Shown in pieces: positions 26,799 to 37,008 of a DNA stretch of 64,000 nucleotides. Position numbers and translations under genes: made by a program. The stretch lies in the NCBI RefSeq assembly GCF_001547525.1, contig NZ_CM003768.1, positions 1,860,001 through 1,924,000 of the forward strand, given 5' to 3'. The stretch comes from Burkholderia anthina (GTDB taxonomy: Bacteria > Pseudomonadota > Gammaproteobacteria > Burkholderiales > Burkholderiaceae). Position 1 is the stretch's first letter. Each line of letters opens with the position of its first letter. Below the pieces are notes generated by a model. It saw only the letters and a program-made list of their open reading frames with translations. It had not been told where the DNA came from and ran no database searches.

Positions 26799-27590
26799 TC
26801 AGACGGTGTGTATGTGCGGTTGCGGCAAATTCGGGCCCGGCTGCGCCGCCTCGCCGTCCGGCGGGCTGAAGCGGGCGAACGCGCCGTCGTAGCGCTTCGG
26901 CAGCGGGCGCGCGTAGTCGCCGCGCTTCGCGGTCGCGAGGCGCAGCGCGACGAGCGCCTCGGCCCACTTGACGGCCGCCGTGACGCCCTCGACCACCGGC
27001 GCGCCGATCTGCTGCTCGATCTCGTGCGCGAATTCGGCCATTCCCGCGCAGCCGAGCACGATCGCGTCGGCGCCGTCCTCGTCGAGCGCGCGCCGGCATT
27101 CGCCGACGATGATCCGGCGCGCGGCCGAGCCGGGCCGGTCGAGTTCGAGCACCGCGACGTCGGTCGCGCGCACGTTGCGGCAGAACCGCTTCATCCCGTA
27201 GCGTTCCGCGAGGTGCCACGCCATCCCGCAGGTGCGCGCGAGCGTCGTGACGACCGAGAAGCCCGGCGCCAGCACGCTCGCCGCATGCATCGCGGCCTCG
27301 GCGATGCCGATCACCGGCCCGCGCGCGAGCTCGCGCGCCGCATACAGGCCCGGATCGCCGAAACACGCGATCACGTACGCGTCGCAACCGTCGCGCTCGC
27401 CTTGCGCGATCTCGGCAAGCAGCCCCGGCGTCGCGAGCGCCTCGTCGTAATACCCTTCGATCGACGGCGGCCCCATCGGCGGGCTCACGGCCACGATCTC
27501 CGTGCCGGCGGCCGCGACCTCGCGTGCGCAGCGGCCCATCGCGTCGGTCATCCGCTGCGTCGTGTTCGGATTGATCAGTCGGATCTTCAT
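26799..27590 (-). CDS. Asp/Glu/hydantoin racemase family protein (probable allantoin racemase)
   Basis: 263 residues. The two catalytic cysteines of the racemase fold are visible in VIACFGDPGL and VLGCAGMAE, and INPNTTQRMTD is the usual N terminus of the hydantoin racemase group. In this context the likely substrate is allantoin (HpxA-type), letting either enantiomer enter the pathway. It lies 10 bases downstream of the NCS1 permease gene, in the same transcript, and 150 bases upstream of puuE. Its C-terminal tail of about 20 residues is Pro/Gly-rich and looks dispensable. Confidence 0.87.
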   Translation of the reverse strand: MKIRLINPNTTQRMTDAMGRCAREVAAAGTEIVAVSPPMGPPSIEGYYDEALATPGLLAEIAQGERDGCDAYVIACFGDPGLYAARELARGPVIGIAEAAMHAASVLAPGFSVVTTLARTCGMAWHLAERYGMKRFCRNVRATDVAVLELDRPGSAARRIIVGECRRALDEDGADAIVLGCAGMAEFAHEIEQQIGAPVVEGVTAAVKWAEALVALRLATAKRGDYARPLPKRYDGAFARFSPPDGEAAQPGPNLPQPHIHTV

Positions 27591-27600
27591 CGCCCGCTCC

Positions 27601-29085
27601 TTACGCCTTCGCGCTCGCGAGCATCCGGTAGAACACGAAGCCGAGCCCCGCGCCGATGAACCACGAGAAATTCGCGACGCCCTCCCAGCCCGGCACCATC
27701 ACGCAGGCGACCGCGATCACCGCGGCCGGCAGCAGCGCGGCGAGCGCGCGGCGATTCACGCCGCCCGTATACCAGTAGGCGCCGCTTTCCGACATCGTGT
27801 ACAGGTCGTCGCGCACGAGGCGGCCGCGCTTGACGAGATAGAAGTCGGCGATCAGCACGCCGTACAGCGGGCCGATGAACGCGCCAAGCACGTCGAGCGT
27901 GTAGTGGATCACGGCCGGGTTGTTGAACAGGTTCCACGGCGTGATGAAGATCGACGCGACGGCGGCGAGCATCCCGCCCGCGCGCCAGCTGATCAGGCGC
28001 GGCGCGACGTTCGAGAAATCGAACGCGGGCGACACGAAGTTCGCGACGATGTTGATGCCGATCGTCGCGATCGTGAACGTCAGCGCGCCCAGGATCACCG
28101 CGGTCGGATGGTCGATGCGGCCGACCGTCTCGACCGGGTCCGTGATGAGCTGGCCGAACACCGGCAGCGTCGCGGCGGTGGTGATCACCGTGACGAGCGA
28201 GAACGCGAGGAAGTTGACCGGCAGCCCCCAGAAATTGCCGCGCTTCACGTCGCCGAACGAGCGGCAGTAGCGCGAGAAATCGCCGAAGTTCAGCATCGGC
28301 CCGGAGAAGTACGACACGACGAGCGACACGGCAGTGATCATCACCGGAATCACTTCCGCGCCGTGATACTTGACGCCGCCGAGGTTGATGCCGATGTTGC
28401 GCCAGCCCGCGCGCCACACCATGTAGCCGGCGAGGATGAACATCACGACGTAGACGGCCGGGCCCGCGAAATCGATGAACTTCTTGATCGTCTCCATCCC
28501 GTTCCAGAACACGAACGCCTGGAGCACCCACAGCAGCATGAAGCCGGCCCAGCCGACCGCCGACAGCCCGAGAAAGCCGTAGCGATGGACGTCCGCGTAC
28601 GGCAGCCATTGCGGGAAGAATTTGAGCACGACGATCACGAGCGCGCTCGACGCCAGATACGTCTGGATCCCGTACCACGCGATCGCGATCAACCCGCGGA
28701 TCACGGCCGGCACGTTCGCGCCGAGCACACCGAACGTCGCGCGGCACGCGACCGGATACGGCACGCCGATCTGCTGGCTCGGCCGCGCGATCAGGTTGCA
28801 CAGCGCGTTCACGAGGCCGATGCCGACGATCAGCGCGATCAGCACCTGCCAGCTCGTCAGCCCGAGCGCGAACAGGCTGCCCGCGAACACGTAACCGCCG
28901 ACGCTGTGCACGTCCGACATCCAGAACGCGAAGATGTTGTACGCACCCCATGTCTGATTTCTAAGGGGTGCCAAATCTTCGTTGTACAGACGTTCGCTGT
29001 AACCATCCGGCAGTGCCGGACCACCGCTCTCGCCGCCTTCTTCCGCCGGATAGGCGCTGTCGTGCGCCACACTGAACTGAGCCAT
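27601..29085 (-). CDS. NCS1 family nucleobase/allantoin permease
   Basis: 494 residues with about 12 transmembrane segments. LYNEDLAPLRNQTWGAYNIF followed by WMSDVHSVGGYVFAGSL is the signature start of the nucleobase:cation symporter-1 family, which includes the allantoin, hydantoin, uracil and cytosine transporters. Next to an allantoin racemase and allantoinase, allantoin uptake is the best guess. The ATG at 29085 is chosen because the protein begins shortly before the conserved motif; the frame is open upstream without similarity. Confidence 0.9.
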   Translation of the reverse strand: MAQFSVAHDSAYPAEEGGESGGPALPDGYSERLYNEDLAPLRNQTWGAYNIFAFWMSDVHSVGGYVFAGSLFALGLTSWQVLIALIVGIGLVNALCNLIARPSQQIGVPYPVACRATFGVLGANVPAVIRGLIAIAWYGIQTYLASSALVIVVLKFFPQWLPYADVHRYGFLGLSAVGWAGFMLLWVLQAFVFWNGMETIKKFIDFAGPAVYVVMFILAGYMVWRAGWRNIGINLGGVKYHGAEVIPVMITAVSLVVSYFSGPMLNFGDFSRYCRSFGDVKRGNFWGLPVNFLAFSLVTVITTAATLPVFGQLITDPVETVGRIDHPTAVILGALTFTIATIGINIVANFVSPAFDFSNVAPRLISWRAGGMLAAVASIFITPWNLFNNPAVIHYTLDVLGAFIGPLYGVLIADFYLVKRGRLVRDDLYTMSESGAYWYTGGVNRRALAALLPAAVIAVACVMVPGWEGVANFSWFIGAGLGFVFYRMLASAKA

Positions 29086-29234
29086 GACTTCTCCTTGACG
29101 CGGCCGCAAGGCCGCTCCACCGTCATCGATATCGCCCCGGATCGTCGCCCGGAGTCGGACCAGCGGCTCGCGGCAAACGCCGCGGGCCTGCATTTCGCTC
29201 GTTCTGTGGCGCGCGGCCGCGTTCGCGTCGCCGC

Positions 29235-29939
29235 TCAGGCGCCGCCGAACACTTCGCGCAAATCGACCTGCCCTTGCGCGGGCCGGTCCAGCATCTTCAG
29301 TTCGACATGCTGCAGGTGGCGCGCCATCAGCGTCACCGCCTGCTTCGGATCGCCCGCCTCCAGCGCGGCGAGGATCTCGTCGTGGTCGTCGCACGAGCAC
29401 GGGCTGCGCCCGTGCGATTCGTACAGCGCCGACATCAGCGTCGAGCGTGCGACGAGCCCTTCGAGGCACTCGCTGAGCGTCGCATTGCCCATCAGCGCGG
29501 CAAGCGCCGTATGGAATTCGCCCGACAGCCGGATCCACGCCGCGAAGTCGTGCCGCTCGAACGCCTTGCGTTCCTTGTCGATCAGCGCGGCGACGCCCTT
29601 CAGCCGCCTGGCGCCGGGGCCGGTCGCGAGCCGCTCGACCACGGCCAGCTCGATGATCCGGCGCATCTCGAACACTTCGTGCACGTCCTGCAGCGTCGGG
29701 CTCGCGACGAACGCGCCGCGGTTCGGCTCCAGGTCGACCAGCTTGTCGGTCGCGAGCTGCGCGAGCGCCTGGCGGATCGTTCCGCGCTTCACGCCGAACA
29801 CGTCGCAGAGCTGCGCCTCCGTCAGCTTCGCGCCGGGCGCGAGCCGATGCTCGAGGATCGCGGTGCGGATCCGCTCGGCGATCGCTTCAGGGCTGGCCGC
29901 ACCGGACGGAGGGGAATCAGGCTCGTTCATGATCGGCAT
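29235..29939 (-). CDS. GntR-family regulator (FadR/FCD type)
   Basis: 234 residues. The N-terminal winged helix (about 12-80) has LTEAQLCDVFGVKRGTIRQAL; the C-terminal helical FCD effector domain includes EFHTALAALMGN, where FCD proteins carry metal-ligand histidines. It precedes the permease gene by 149 bases in the same direction, so it is the likely allantoin/urate-responsive repressor of the cluster. A 10-bp site repeated on opposite strands upstream of it may be its operator. Confidence 0.88.
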   Translation of the reverse strand: MPIMNEPDSPPSGAASPEAIAERIRTAILEHRLAPGAKLTEAQLCDVFGVKRGTIRQALAQLATDKLVDLEPNRGAFVASPTLQDVHEVFEMRRIIELAVVERLATGPGARRLKGVAALIDKERKAFERHDFAAWIRLSGEFHTALAALMGNATLSECLEGLVARSTLMSALYESHGRSPCSCDDHDEILAALEAGDPKQAVTLMARHLQHVELKMLDRPAQGQVDLREVFGGA

Positions 29940-29974
29940 CGTGTGATGGTCCTCATCCTAGGGTGGACATAAAG

Positions 29975-30120
29975 ATTGTCAACAATTCTTTTGAAGGATT
30001 TCGCACAATCGGCGTGCGCCGGCGTGCCTTCATTCGGTGCAACGCGCACGAAATATCAAGCCTCACAGGCAAGACGGAGGCCCTTCTCGTCGTATACCCT
30101 TCCACCGATTTTGTTGACAA
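29975..30120. promoter_or_regulatory. repeated TTGTCAACAA sites upstream of the GntR gene
   Basis: TTGTCAACAA occurs at 29976-29985 (inside the inverted repeat ATTGT-CA-ACAAT, 29975-29986) and as its reverse complement TTGTTGACAA at 30111-30120. The first copy is 36 bases before the regulator's start codon. GntR/FCD operators are short inverted repeats of this kind; autoregulation is inferred. The whole 29940-30247 intergenic stretch is markedly AT-rich and carries no convincing gene. Confidence 0.5.
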
Positions 30121-30193
30121 AAATGGTGCAAAACCGGGCGAAACTCAGGTCGGCGTCAACGAAAAATATCGACCGTTAGTTGCGTATTTGCAT

Positions 30194-30219
30194 AAAGAAA
30201 AAGGCGGGAAACCGCCTTT
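30194..30219 (-). terminator. terminator of ldcA
   Basis: Minus-strand hairpin AAAGGCGG / CCGCCTTT with loop TTTC, followed by TTCTTT. Confidence 0.88.
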
Positions 30220-30247
30220 CGAATCGATCGCGCCGGCATCGCCGGCG

Positions 30248-31186
30248 TCAGCCGAGATGCGGGTAGTCCGACAGCGTGAGCCGGAACCCGTGCGCATTCG
30301 CGACCAGTTGCGCCTGTGCGCCGAACGGCAGCGTCAACAGGTCGGGCACATGGCCGAACTGGAGCCCCGTGACGACCGGAATCCCGACCACCGCCCGTAC
30401 CTGGTCGATCATCGCCTGCATGTCGTAGCCGTTGTCGTACTCGAACGGCCGCGCGCCGGTGAACTGGCCGAGCACGAGCGCCTGCTGGCGCGCGAGCAGT
30501 CCCGACAGGTGCAACTGATAGATCATCCGCTCAATCCGGAACGGCTGCTCGTTGACGTCTTCGATGAACAGGATGCCGCCCTCGATGTCGGGCATGTATG
30601 GCGTGCCGACCAGCGACGTGAGGATCGCGAGGTTGCCGCCCCACAGCGTGCCCGTCACGTTCACCGCCTGCACCTGCGGGGCGTCGGCCACGATCGTCGT
30701 GCTCGGCTGCGTCAGCGTCTGCCAGAAATGCTGCATCGTGAAGTCGCTCGGCGTTTCCGCGCCGAAATCGGCCGACAGCATCGGGCCGCCGAACGTCTTG
30801 ATGCGCGCCTTCGCGTACAGCGCCAACTGGATCGCCGTGAAGTCGCTGTGACCGACGAGCGCGACCGGCTGGTCGCGCAGCCGGCGTTCGAGCCCGCGAT
30901 AGTCGAGCCCATGCAGGATGCGCGCGGCGCCGTAGCCGCCGCGCACCGCGAGCCCGATGTCCGGCAACGGCCGTGCGAGATCGGCGAGGCGGTTCAGGTC
31001 GCCTGCCCGCTCGCCGTCGGTGCCGCCGAAACGCTGGAAGCGGCGCTGCGTCGCCTCGATGTTCTCGATGCGCTGCTGCGCGGTGCTCAGGCGTTCGAGC
31101 GCGCGGTTGATCGCGTCGGGGTCGTGCGGATAGCCGGACGGCGCCAGCAGGCGGATGGTGTAGGACGCGGCGGGCTGGAAGGACAT
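30248..31186 (-). CDS. ldcA: muramoyltetrapeptide (L,D-)carboxypeptidase
   Basis: 312 residues. LdcA removes the terminal D-Ala from murein tetrapeptides during peptidoglycan recycling in the cytoplasm. IRLLAPSGYP at the N terminus, RGGYGAARIL and the nucleophile Ser114 in VGHSDFTA mark family S66; the downstream catalytic Glu-His pair lies in the C-terminal half (FIEDVNEQPFRIERM region). It is monocistronic with its own terminator. Confidence 0.92.
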   Translation of the reverse strand: MSFQPAASYTIRLLAPSGYPHDPDAINRALERLSTAQQRIENIEATQRRFQRFGGTDGERAGDLNRLADLARPLPDIGLAVRGGYGAARILHGLDYRGLERRLRDQPVALVGHSDFTAIQLALYAKARIKTFGGPMLSADFGAETPSDFTMQHFWQTLTQPSTTIVADAPQVQAVNVTGTLWGGNLAILTSLVGTPYMPDIEGGILFIEDVNEQPFRIERMIYQLHLSGLLARQQALVLGQFTGARPFEYDNGYDMQAMIDQVRAVVGIPVVTGLQFGHVPDLLTLPFGAQAQLVANAHGFRLTLSDYPHLG

Positions 31187-31289
31187 GGCGGAAGGTGTCG
31201 GAGGTCGTCAAACCTGCTTAGAGGGTCCGAACCGTGGGCGGTTCACGAAACCATGCGCGCCCACAACGACCGGCGCGGCGGCGACGCGC

Positions 31290-32293
<1,004 letters not shown>

Positions 32294-32568
32294 CAGTCAA
32301 TCGGAACAATGCGGCAGGCCGAATTCTATCAGGGTGACGCCGGTATGACAGGCCCTTCGAATACATGCTCGATATTGTGCTTTTAGGGGCCGAATCGCAG
32401 CGCATGCGCGCCGATCGCAGCCACTTGCCGCGCTGCTGCGCCGCAGCAGGCCTAGCGTCGTTCGGCCGCGTCCGAACGGGCGCGATGTCCGAGCCATTTT
32501 TTATCCGCGCCAGGGAGGTGGCCACAGCCCGCCCGGCGAAAACGCGAGGCGCCCCACTCCCAGCCCGA

Positions 32569-33813
32569 TTACGCAGCCACCGTTTCCTGTCGCGCTTTCG
32601 CGAACGGGCGGAACAGCGTCGCGATCAGGAACGCGCCGATCCCGATCGCGAACGAGCCGAGGTACAGCCAGCCGTAGCTGCCGAGCGCATCGACGATCAG
32701 CCCGCCAGCCACCGGGCCCGCGGCCATCCCGAGGCTGCCGGCCATCGCGCAGCCGCCGATCACCGTGCCCATCATGCGCAGCGGGAAATTCTCGCGCGCG
32801 AGCACCGAATACAGCGGCATCACGCCCGCATAGATGAAGCCGAACAGCGTCGCGACCGCGTAGAAGCCGTCGAGCGTGCGCACGAAGTAGTAGCCGAGCG
32901 CGCCGAACGCCTGCGCGAGCAGTCCGGCGACCAGCATGCGCTTGGCGCCGAGGCGGTCGCCAAGTATCCCGAACGCGATCCGGCCGCCCATGCCGGCCAG
33001 CCCTTCGACGCTGTAGATCGACACGGCGACGATCAGCGGAATCCCGCAGGTCACCGCATAGCTGACCGTATGGAAGATCGGGCCCGAATGCGTCGCGCAA
33101 CAGAAGAAGTTGGTCAGCACCAGCACCATGAACTGCGGCGAGCGCAGCGCATCCGCGACCGACATCGTCGGGGCCGGCGCGCCGGCAGGCGCCGACTCGG
33201 CCGCCGCCTGCGCGGGCGCGGGCGCGTACTCGAGCGCGGGCGCCCGGCGCACCAGCAGCGACACCGGAATCATCACGACGGCCGCCAGCACGGCGATCAG
33301 CAGCATCGACGTGCGCCAGTCGCGCACCGACACGAGCCACGCGGCCAGCGGCGCCATCGTCATCGGCGCCATTCCCATGCCGGCCGACACGAGCGACACC
33401 GCGAGGCTGCGGTGCGTGTCGAACCAGCCGGTCACGCACGCCATCATCGGTGCGAATATCGCGGCCGTCGCGCTGCCGACGGCCAGCCCGAAGGTGAGCT
33501 GGAACACCAGCAGCGACGGCGCGCGGCTCGCGAGCGCCAGGCTGGCCGACAACAGCACGGCCCCCGCGATGACGACGGGCCGCGTGCCGACGCGATCCGA
33601 CAGGCTGCCCCACGCCATGCTCGCAAACGCCATCGCGATGAAGCCGAGCGTCATCGCCGCGGAAATGCCGGTCATCGACCAGCCCGTATCGTGCGCGATG
33701 GACCGCAGGAACACCGGCAACGAAAACATCGCGCCGATCGCGACGCACCCCATCAGGCCGCCCGCGGCGACAATGACCCAGCGGTATCGGGAATCCGGCA
33801 TGTGGCGTGTCAT
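32569..33813 (-). CDS. MFS transporter
   Basis: 414 residues with 12 predicted transmembrane segments and the MFS loop motif GSLSDRVGTRPVV between TM2 and TM3, repeated in weaker form as GILGDRLGAKRML in the second half. The general wording (FSLPVFLRSIAHDTGWS) resembles monocarboxylate/oxalate-formate type carriers; the substrate is unknown. The start at 33813 has AGGAG 9-13 bases upstream. It is transcribed divergently from the GntR/UTRA operon and could carry that pathway's substrate. Confidence 0.85.
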   Translation of the reverse strand: MTRHMPDSRYRWVIVAAGGLMGCVAIGAMFSLPVFLRSIAHDTGWSMTGISAAMTLGFIAMAFASMAWGSLSDRVGTRPVVIAGAVLLSASLALASRAPSLLVFQLTFGLAVGSATAAIFAPMMACVTGWFDTHRSLAVSLVSAGMGMAPMTMAPLAAWLVSVRDWRTSMLLIAVLAAVVMIPVSLLVRRAPALEYAPAPAQAAAESAPAGAPAPTMSVADALRSPQFMVLVLTNFFCCATHSGPIFHTVSYAVTCGIPLIVAVSIYSVEGLAGMGGRIAFGILGDRLGAKRMLVAGLLAQAFGALGYYFVRTLDGFYAVATLFGFIYAGVMPLYSVLARENFPLRMMGTVIGGCAMAGSLGMAAGPVAGGLIVDALGSYGWLYLGSFAIGIGAFLIATLFRPFAKARQETVAA

Positions 33814-34089
33814 GGGGCCTCTCCTCGTTCGTTGCGCCATTCGCGGAAAACCGGGGGGCCGGCCGCATCGCGCGGCGCACTGCCCGGTCTACATCGATAC
33901 GACGGGCGACGCATCCGGAAATCGACATGCGGCGCGCATCGGGCCACGTTTTTTATTGTGGGCGATCCCGCTCGGCTCGCAAGGGTCGGTTCACCCGCTC
34001 GCGCCGCCGCCCCCTTTTTCCGCCACGGGAAATCGAAATCAGAAATGCTTGGTTGGGGCGCGCCCTTGCGCTGGCTACACTCGCCTCAT

Positions 34090-34103
34090 CTTGTCATAAC
34101 AAG
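34090..34103. promoter_or_regulatory. putative GntR/UTRA operator CTTGTCATAACAAG
   Basis: Perfect inverted repeat CTTGT-CATA-ACAAG ending 7 bases before the start codon of the GntR gene, in the spot of its ribosome binding site. HutC-type regulators bind short palindromes and are often autoregulated; assignment to this protein is inference. Confidence 0.45.
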
Positions 34104-34110
34104 TTGACCG

Positions 34111-34881
34111 ATGCCCCCACCCAACGTCGTGCCGCTGTCAGCGGCCCCGCTCTACGTGCAGATCAAGGACACGCTGCGCGCGCGCATTCTCGACGGCACT
34201 TATGCGCCGCACAGCCGGATGCCGTCCGAGCACGAACTGTGCGCGATGTTCGACGTGAGTCGCATCACGGTGCGCCAGGCGCTCGGCGACCTACAGAAGG
34301 AAGGCCTGCTGTTCAAGCTGCACGGCAAGGGCACGTTCGTGTCGAAGCCGAAGGCCTTCCAGAACGTGACGTCGCTGCAAGGGTTCGCCGAGGCGATGTC
34401 GTCGATGGGCTACGAGATCGTCAACCAGTTGCGCAGCCTGCGCACCGTGAAGGCCGATCGCCATCTCGCGACGAAGCTGAACGTGCCGGAAGGCGCGCCG
34501 CTCGTCGAGATCCATCGCGTGCGGCTGCTGAACCGCGAACCCGTGTCGCTCGAACAGACCTGGGTGCCGGAGGCGCTCGGCAAGCGGCTCGCGGGCGCCG
34601 ATCTCGCGACCCGCGACATCTTCCTGATCCTGGAGAACGACTGCGGCATCCCGCTCGGCCACGCCGACGTGTCGATCGACGCGATCCTCGCCGACGACGA
34701 CATCGTCGACGCGCTGCACGTCGAGGAAAGCAGCCCCGTGCTGCGCATCGAGCGCCTCACGCACGACGCGTCGGAGGCGCCGATCGACTACGAACACCTG
34801 TACTTCCGCGGCGACGCCTTCCAGTACCGGTTGCGCGTCGACCGGCAGAAGGCGCGCAAACCTGCAAGGAACCCACGATGA
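34111..34881 (+). CDS. GntR-family regulator (HutC/UTRA type)
   Basis: 256 residues. Winged-helix DNA-binding part at about 8-76 (LYVQIKDTLRARILDGTY, MPSEHELCAMFDVSRITVRQ), then a UTRA ligand-binding domain (HRVRLLNREPVSLEQTWVPE). Its stop overlaps the start of the flavoprotein gene as ATGA, so it is the first gene of the operon it probably controls. Start: ATG at 34111, lying within 10 bases of an inverted repeat; no strong Shine-Dalgarno is seen. Confidence 0.92.
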   Translation: MPPPNVVPLSAAPLYVQIKDTLRARILDGTYAPHSRMPSEHELCAMFDVSRITVRQALGDLQKEGLLFKLHGKGTFVSKPKAFQNVTSLQGFAEAMSSMGYEIVNQLRSLRTVKADRHLATKLNVPEGAPLVEIHRVRLLNREPVSLEQTWVPEALGKRLAGADLATRDIFLILENDCGIPLGHADVSIDAILADDDIVDALHVEESSPVLRIERLTHDASEAPIDYEHLYFRGDAFQYRLRVDRQKARKPARNPR

Positions 34882-36617
34882 ACACCCATGTGCACGAATA
34901 CGACATCGTCGTGGTCGGCGGCGGCACGGCCGGGCCGATGGCGGCCATCAAGGCGAAGGAGCGCGATCCGTCGCTGCGCGTGCTGCTGCTCGAGAAGGCC
35001 AACGTCAAACGCAGCGGCGCGATCTCGATGGGGATGGACGGCCTGAACAACGCGGTGATTCCCGGCCATGCGACGCCCGAGCAGTACACGCGCGAGATCA
35101 CGATCGCCAACGACGGGATCGTCGATCAAGCGGCCGTGTACGCGTACGCGGCGCACAGCTTCACGACGATCGAGCAGCTCGACCGCTGGGGCGTGAAGTT
35201 CGAGAAGGACGGCACCGGCGACTACGCGGTGAAGAAGGTCCATCACATGGGCTCGTATGTGTTGCCGATGCCGGAGGGCCACGACATCAAGAAGGTGCTG
35301 TACCGGCAACTGAAGCGCGCACGCATCGCGATCACGAACCGGATCGTCGCGACGCGCGTGCTGACCGACGCGCAGGGCCACGCGAGCGGCGTGCTCGGCT
35401 TCGACTGCCGCACCGCCGAGTTCCACGTGATCCGCGCGAAGGCCGTGATCCTCTGCTGCGGCGCGGCCGGCCGCCTGGGCCTGCCGGCATCGGGCTACCT
35501 GATGGGCACGTACGAGAACCCGACCAACGCGGGCGACGGTTACGCGATGGCCTATCACGCGGGCGCGGCGCTCGCGAATCTCGAATGCTTCCAGATCAAT
35601 CCGCTGATCAAGGACTACAACGGCCCGGCGTGCGCGTACGTGACGGGGCCCCTGGGCGGCTTCACCGCGAACGGCAAGGGCGAACGCTTCATCGAATGCG
35701 ACTACTGGAGCGGCCAGATGATGTGGGAGTTCTACCAGGAGCTGCAAAGCGGCAACGGTCCCGTGTTCCTGAAGCTCGACCATCTCGCGGAAGAAACGAT
35801 CCGGACCATCGAGCAGATCCTGCATACGAACGAACGGCCGAGCCGCGGCCGCTTCCATGCGGGGCGCGGCACCGACTACCGCCGCCAGATGGTCGAGATG
35901 CACATCTCCGAAATCGGCTTCTGCAGCGGCCACAGCGCATCCGGCGTGTACGTGAATGCACGCGCGGAGACGACCGTGCCGGGGCTTTACGCAGCGGGCG
36001 ACATGGCGGCCGTCCCGCACAACTACATGCTCGGGGCGTTTACGTACGGCTGGTTCGCCGGGCAGAACGCGGCCGATTACGTGGCCGGCCGCGAACATGC
36101 GCCGGTGGACGACGAACAGGTCGACGCCGAGCGCACCCGCGTGCTCGCGCCGCTGCTGCGCGAACGCGGCCTCGCGCCGGCGCAGGTCGAGTACAAGCTG
36201 CGCCGCATGGTGAACGACTACCTGCAACCGCCGAAGGTGACGCGCAAGATGGAAATCGGGCTGCAACGCTTTGACGCCATTACCGAGGATATCGAAGAGA
36301 TCAAAGCGAACCATCCGCACGAGTTGATGCGCGCCGCCGAAGTGCGCGCGATCCGCGACTGCGCGGAAATGGCCGCACGTGCATCGCTGTTCCGCACCGA
36401 AAGCCGCTGGGGGCTGTACCACCATCGCGTCGATTTTCCGCATCGCAACGATGCCGAATGGTTCTGCCACACCTGGCTGCGCAAGGATGCCGCAGGCGCG
36501 ATGCGTAGCGAGAAGCGGCCGGTCGAGCCGTACGTCGTGCCGCTTGCCGACGACGAACGCGGCGCCTACGCGCAATTGCGCATCCGCGAACCGGCCGCGC
36601 TCGCGGCCGCCCTTTGA
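34878..36617 (+). CDS. AprA/fumarate-reductase-like FAD flavoprotein
   Basis: 579 residues. The N-terminal FAD-binding Rossmann motif is IVVVGGGTAGPMAA (glycines at 14-19), and the C-terminal FAD contact is TTVPGLYAAGDMAAVPHNYM. The overall layout is of the succinate dehydrogenase/fumarate reductase flavoprotein superfamily, nearest in feel to the alpha subunit of adenylylsulfate reductase, and the next gene is an AprB-like ferredoxin. No sulfate adenylyltransferase or sulfite reductase gene is nearby, so true APS reduction is doubtful; the substrate is unknown. It is coupled to the GntR gene and followed by the ferredoxin after 11 bases. Confidence 0.85.
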   Translation: MNTHVHEYDIVVVGGGTAGPMAAIKAKERDPSLRVLLLEKANVKRSGAISMGMDGLNNAVIPGHATPEQYTREITIANDGIVDQAAVYAYAAHSFTTIEQLDRWGVKFEKDGTGDYAVKKVHHMGSYVLPMPEGHDIKKVLYRQLKRARIAITNRIVATRVLTDAQGHASGVLGFDCRTAEFHVIRAKAVILCCGAAGRLGLPASGYLMGTYENPTNAGDGYAMAYHAGAALANLECFQINPLIKDYNGPACAYVTGPLGGFTANGKGERFIECDYWSGQMMWEFYQELQSGNGPVFLKLDHLAEETIRTIEQILHTNERPSRGRFHAGRGTDYRRQMVEMHISEIGFCSGHSASGVYVNARAETTVPGLYAAGDMAAVPHNYMLGAFTYGWFAGQNAADYVAGREHAPVDDEQVDAERTRVLAPLLRERGLAPAQVEYKLRRMVNDYLQPPKVTRKMEIGLQRFDAITEDIEEIKANHPHELMRAAEVRAIRDCAEMAARASLFRTESRWGLYHHRVDFPHRNDAEWFCHTWLRKDAAGAMRSEKRPVEPYVVPLADDERGAYAQLRIREPAALAAAL

Positions 36618-36628
36618 GGAACCTTGCC

Positions 36629-36874
36629 ATGCCGCATACCCCGCACGACATCTTCCAGCGCAGCAGCGCGCCCGTGACGATCGACGAGTCGCTGTGCATC
36701 GCCGACAAGGGCTGCACCGTGTGCGTCGACGTATGCCCGCTCGACCTGCTCGCGATCGACGTCACCAAGGGCAAGGCCTACATGCAGTTCGACGAATGCT
36801 GGTACTGCATGCCGTGCGAACGCGATTGCCCGACCGGCGCGGTCAAGGTCGATATCCCTTACCTGCTGCGCTGA
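36629..36874 (+). CDS. AprB-like 2[4Fe-4S] ferredoxin
   Basis: 81 residues with exactly eight cysteines placed for two clusters: Cys23, 29, 32, 36 (C-x5-C-x2-C-x3-CP) and Cys57, 60, 63, 67 (C-x2-C-x2-C-x3-CP, in CWYCMPCERDCPTGAV). The second motif closely matches the AprB pattern. AprB proteins are about 150 residues with a C-terminal tail wrapping the alpha subunit; that tail is missing here. It should carry electrons to or from the flavoprotein encoded immediately upstream. Confidence 0.9.
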   Translation: MPHTPHDIFQRSSAPVTIDESLCIADKGCTVCVDVCPLDLLAIDVTKGKAYMQFDECWYCMPCERDCPTGAVKVDIPYLLR

Positions 36875-37008
36875 CACGGCGCGCGGCCCCGCACCGGCGA
36901 CGGCACGACCAAGCCGGCTTTCGTCGACATCGAGCGCCGCTGTCTCGCGCTATTGCGCGACGCGGCGTCAGCGCGCATGCCGGCCCATTCACCGCACCGA
37001 CTTTTTCC

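Noticed and set aside
32428-32450. CTGCTGC-GCC-GCAGCAG palindrome upstream of the DUF1992 gene
   Set aside because: A short G+C-rich hairpin without T-run and without a clear gene relation; such palindromes are expected by chance at this base composition.
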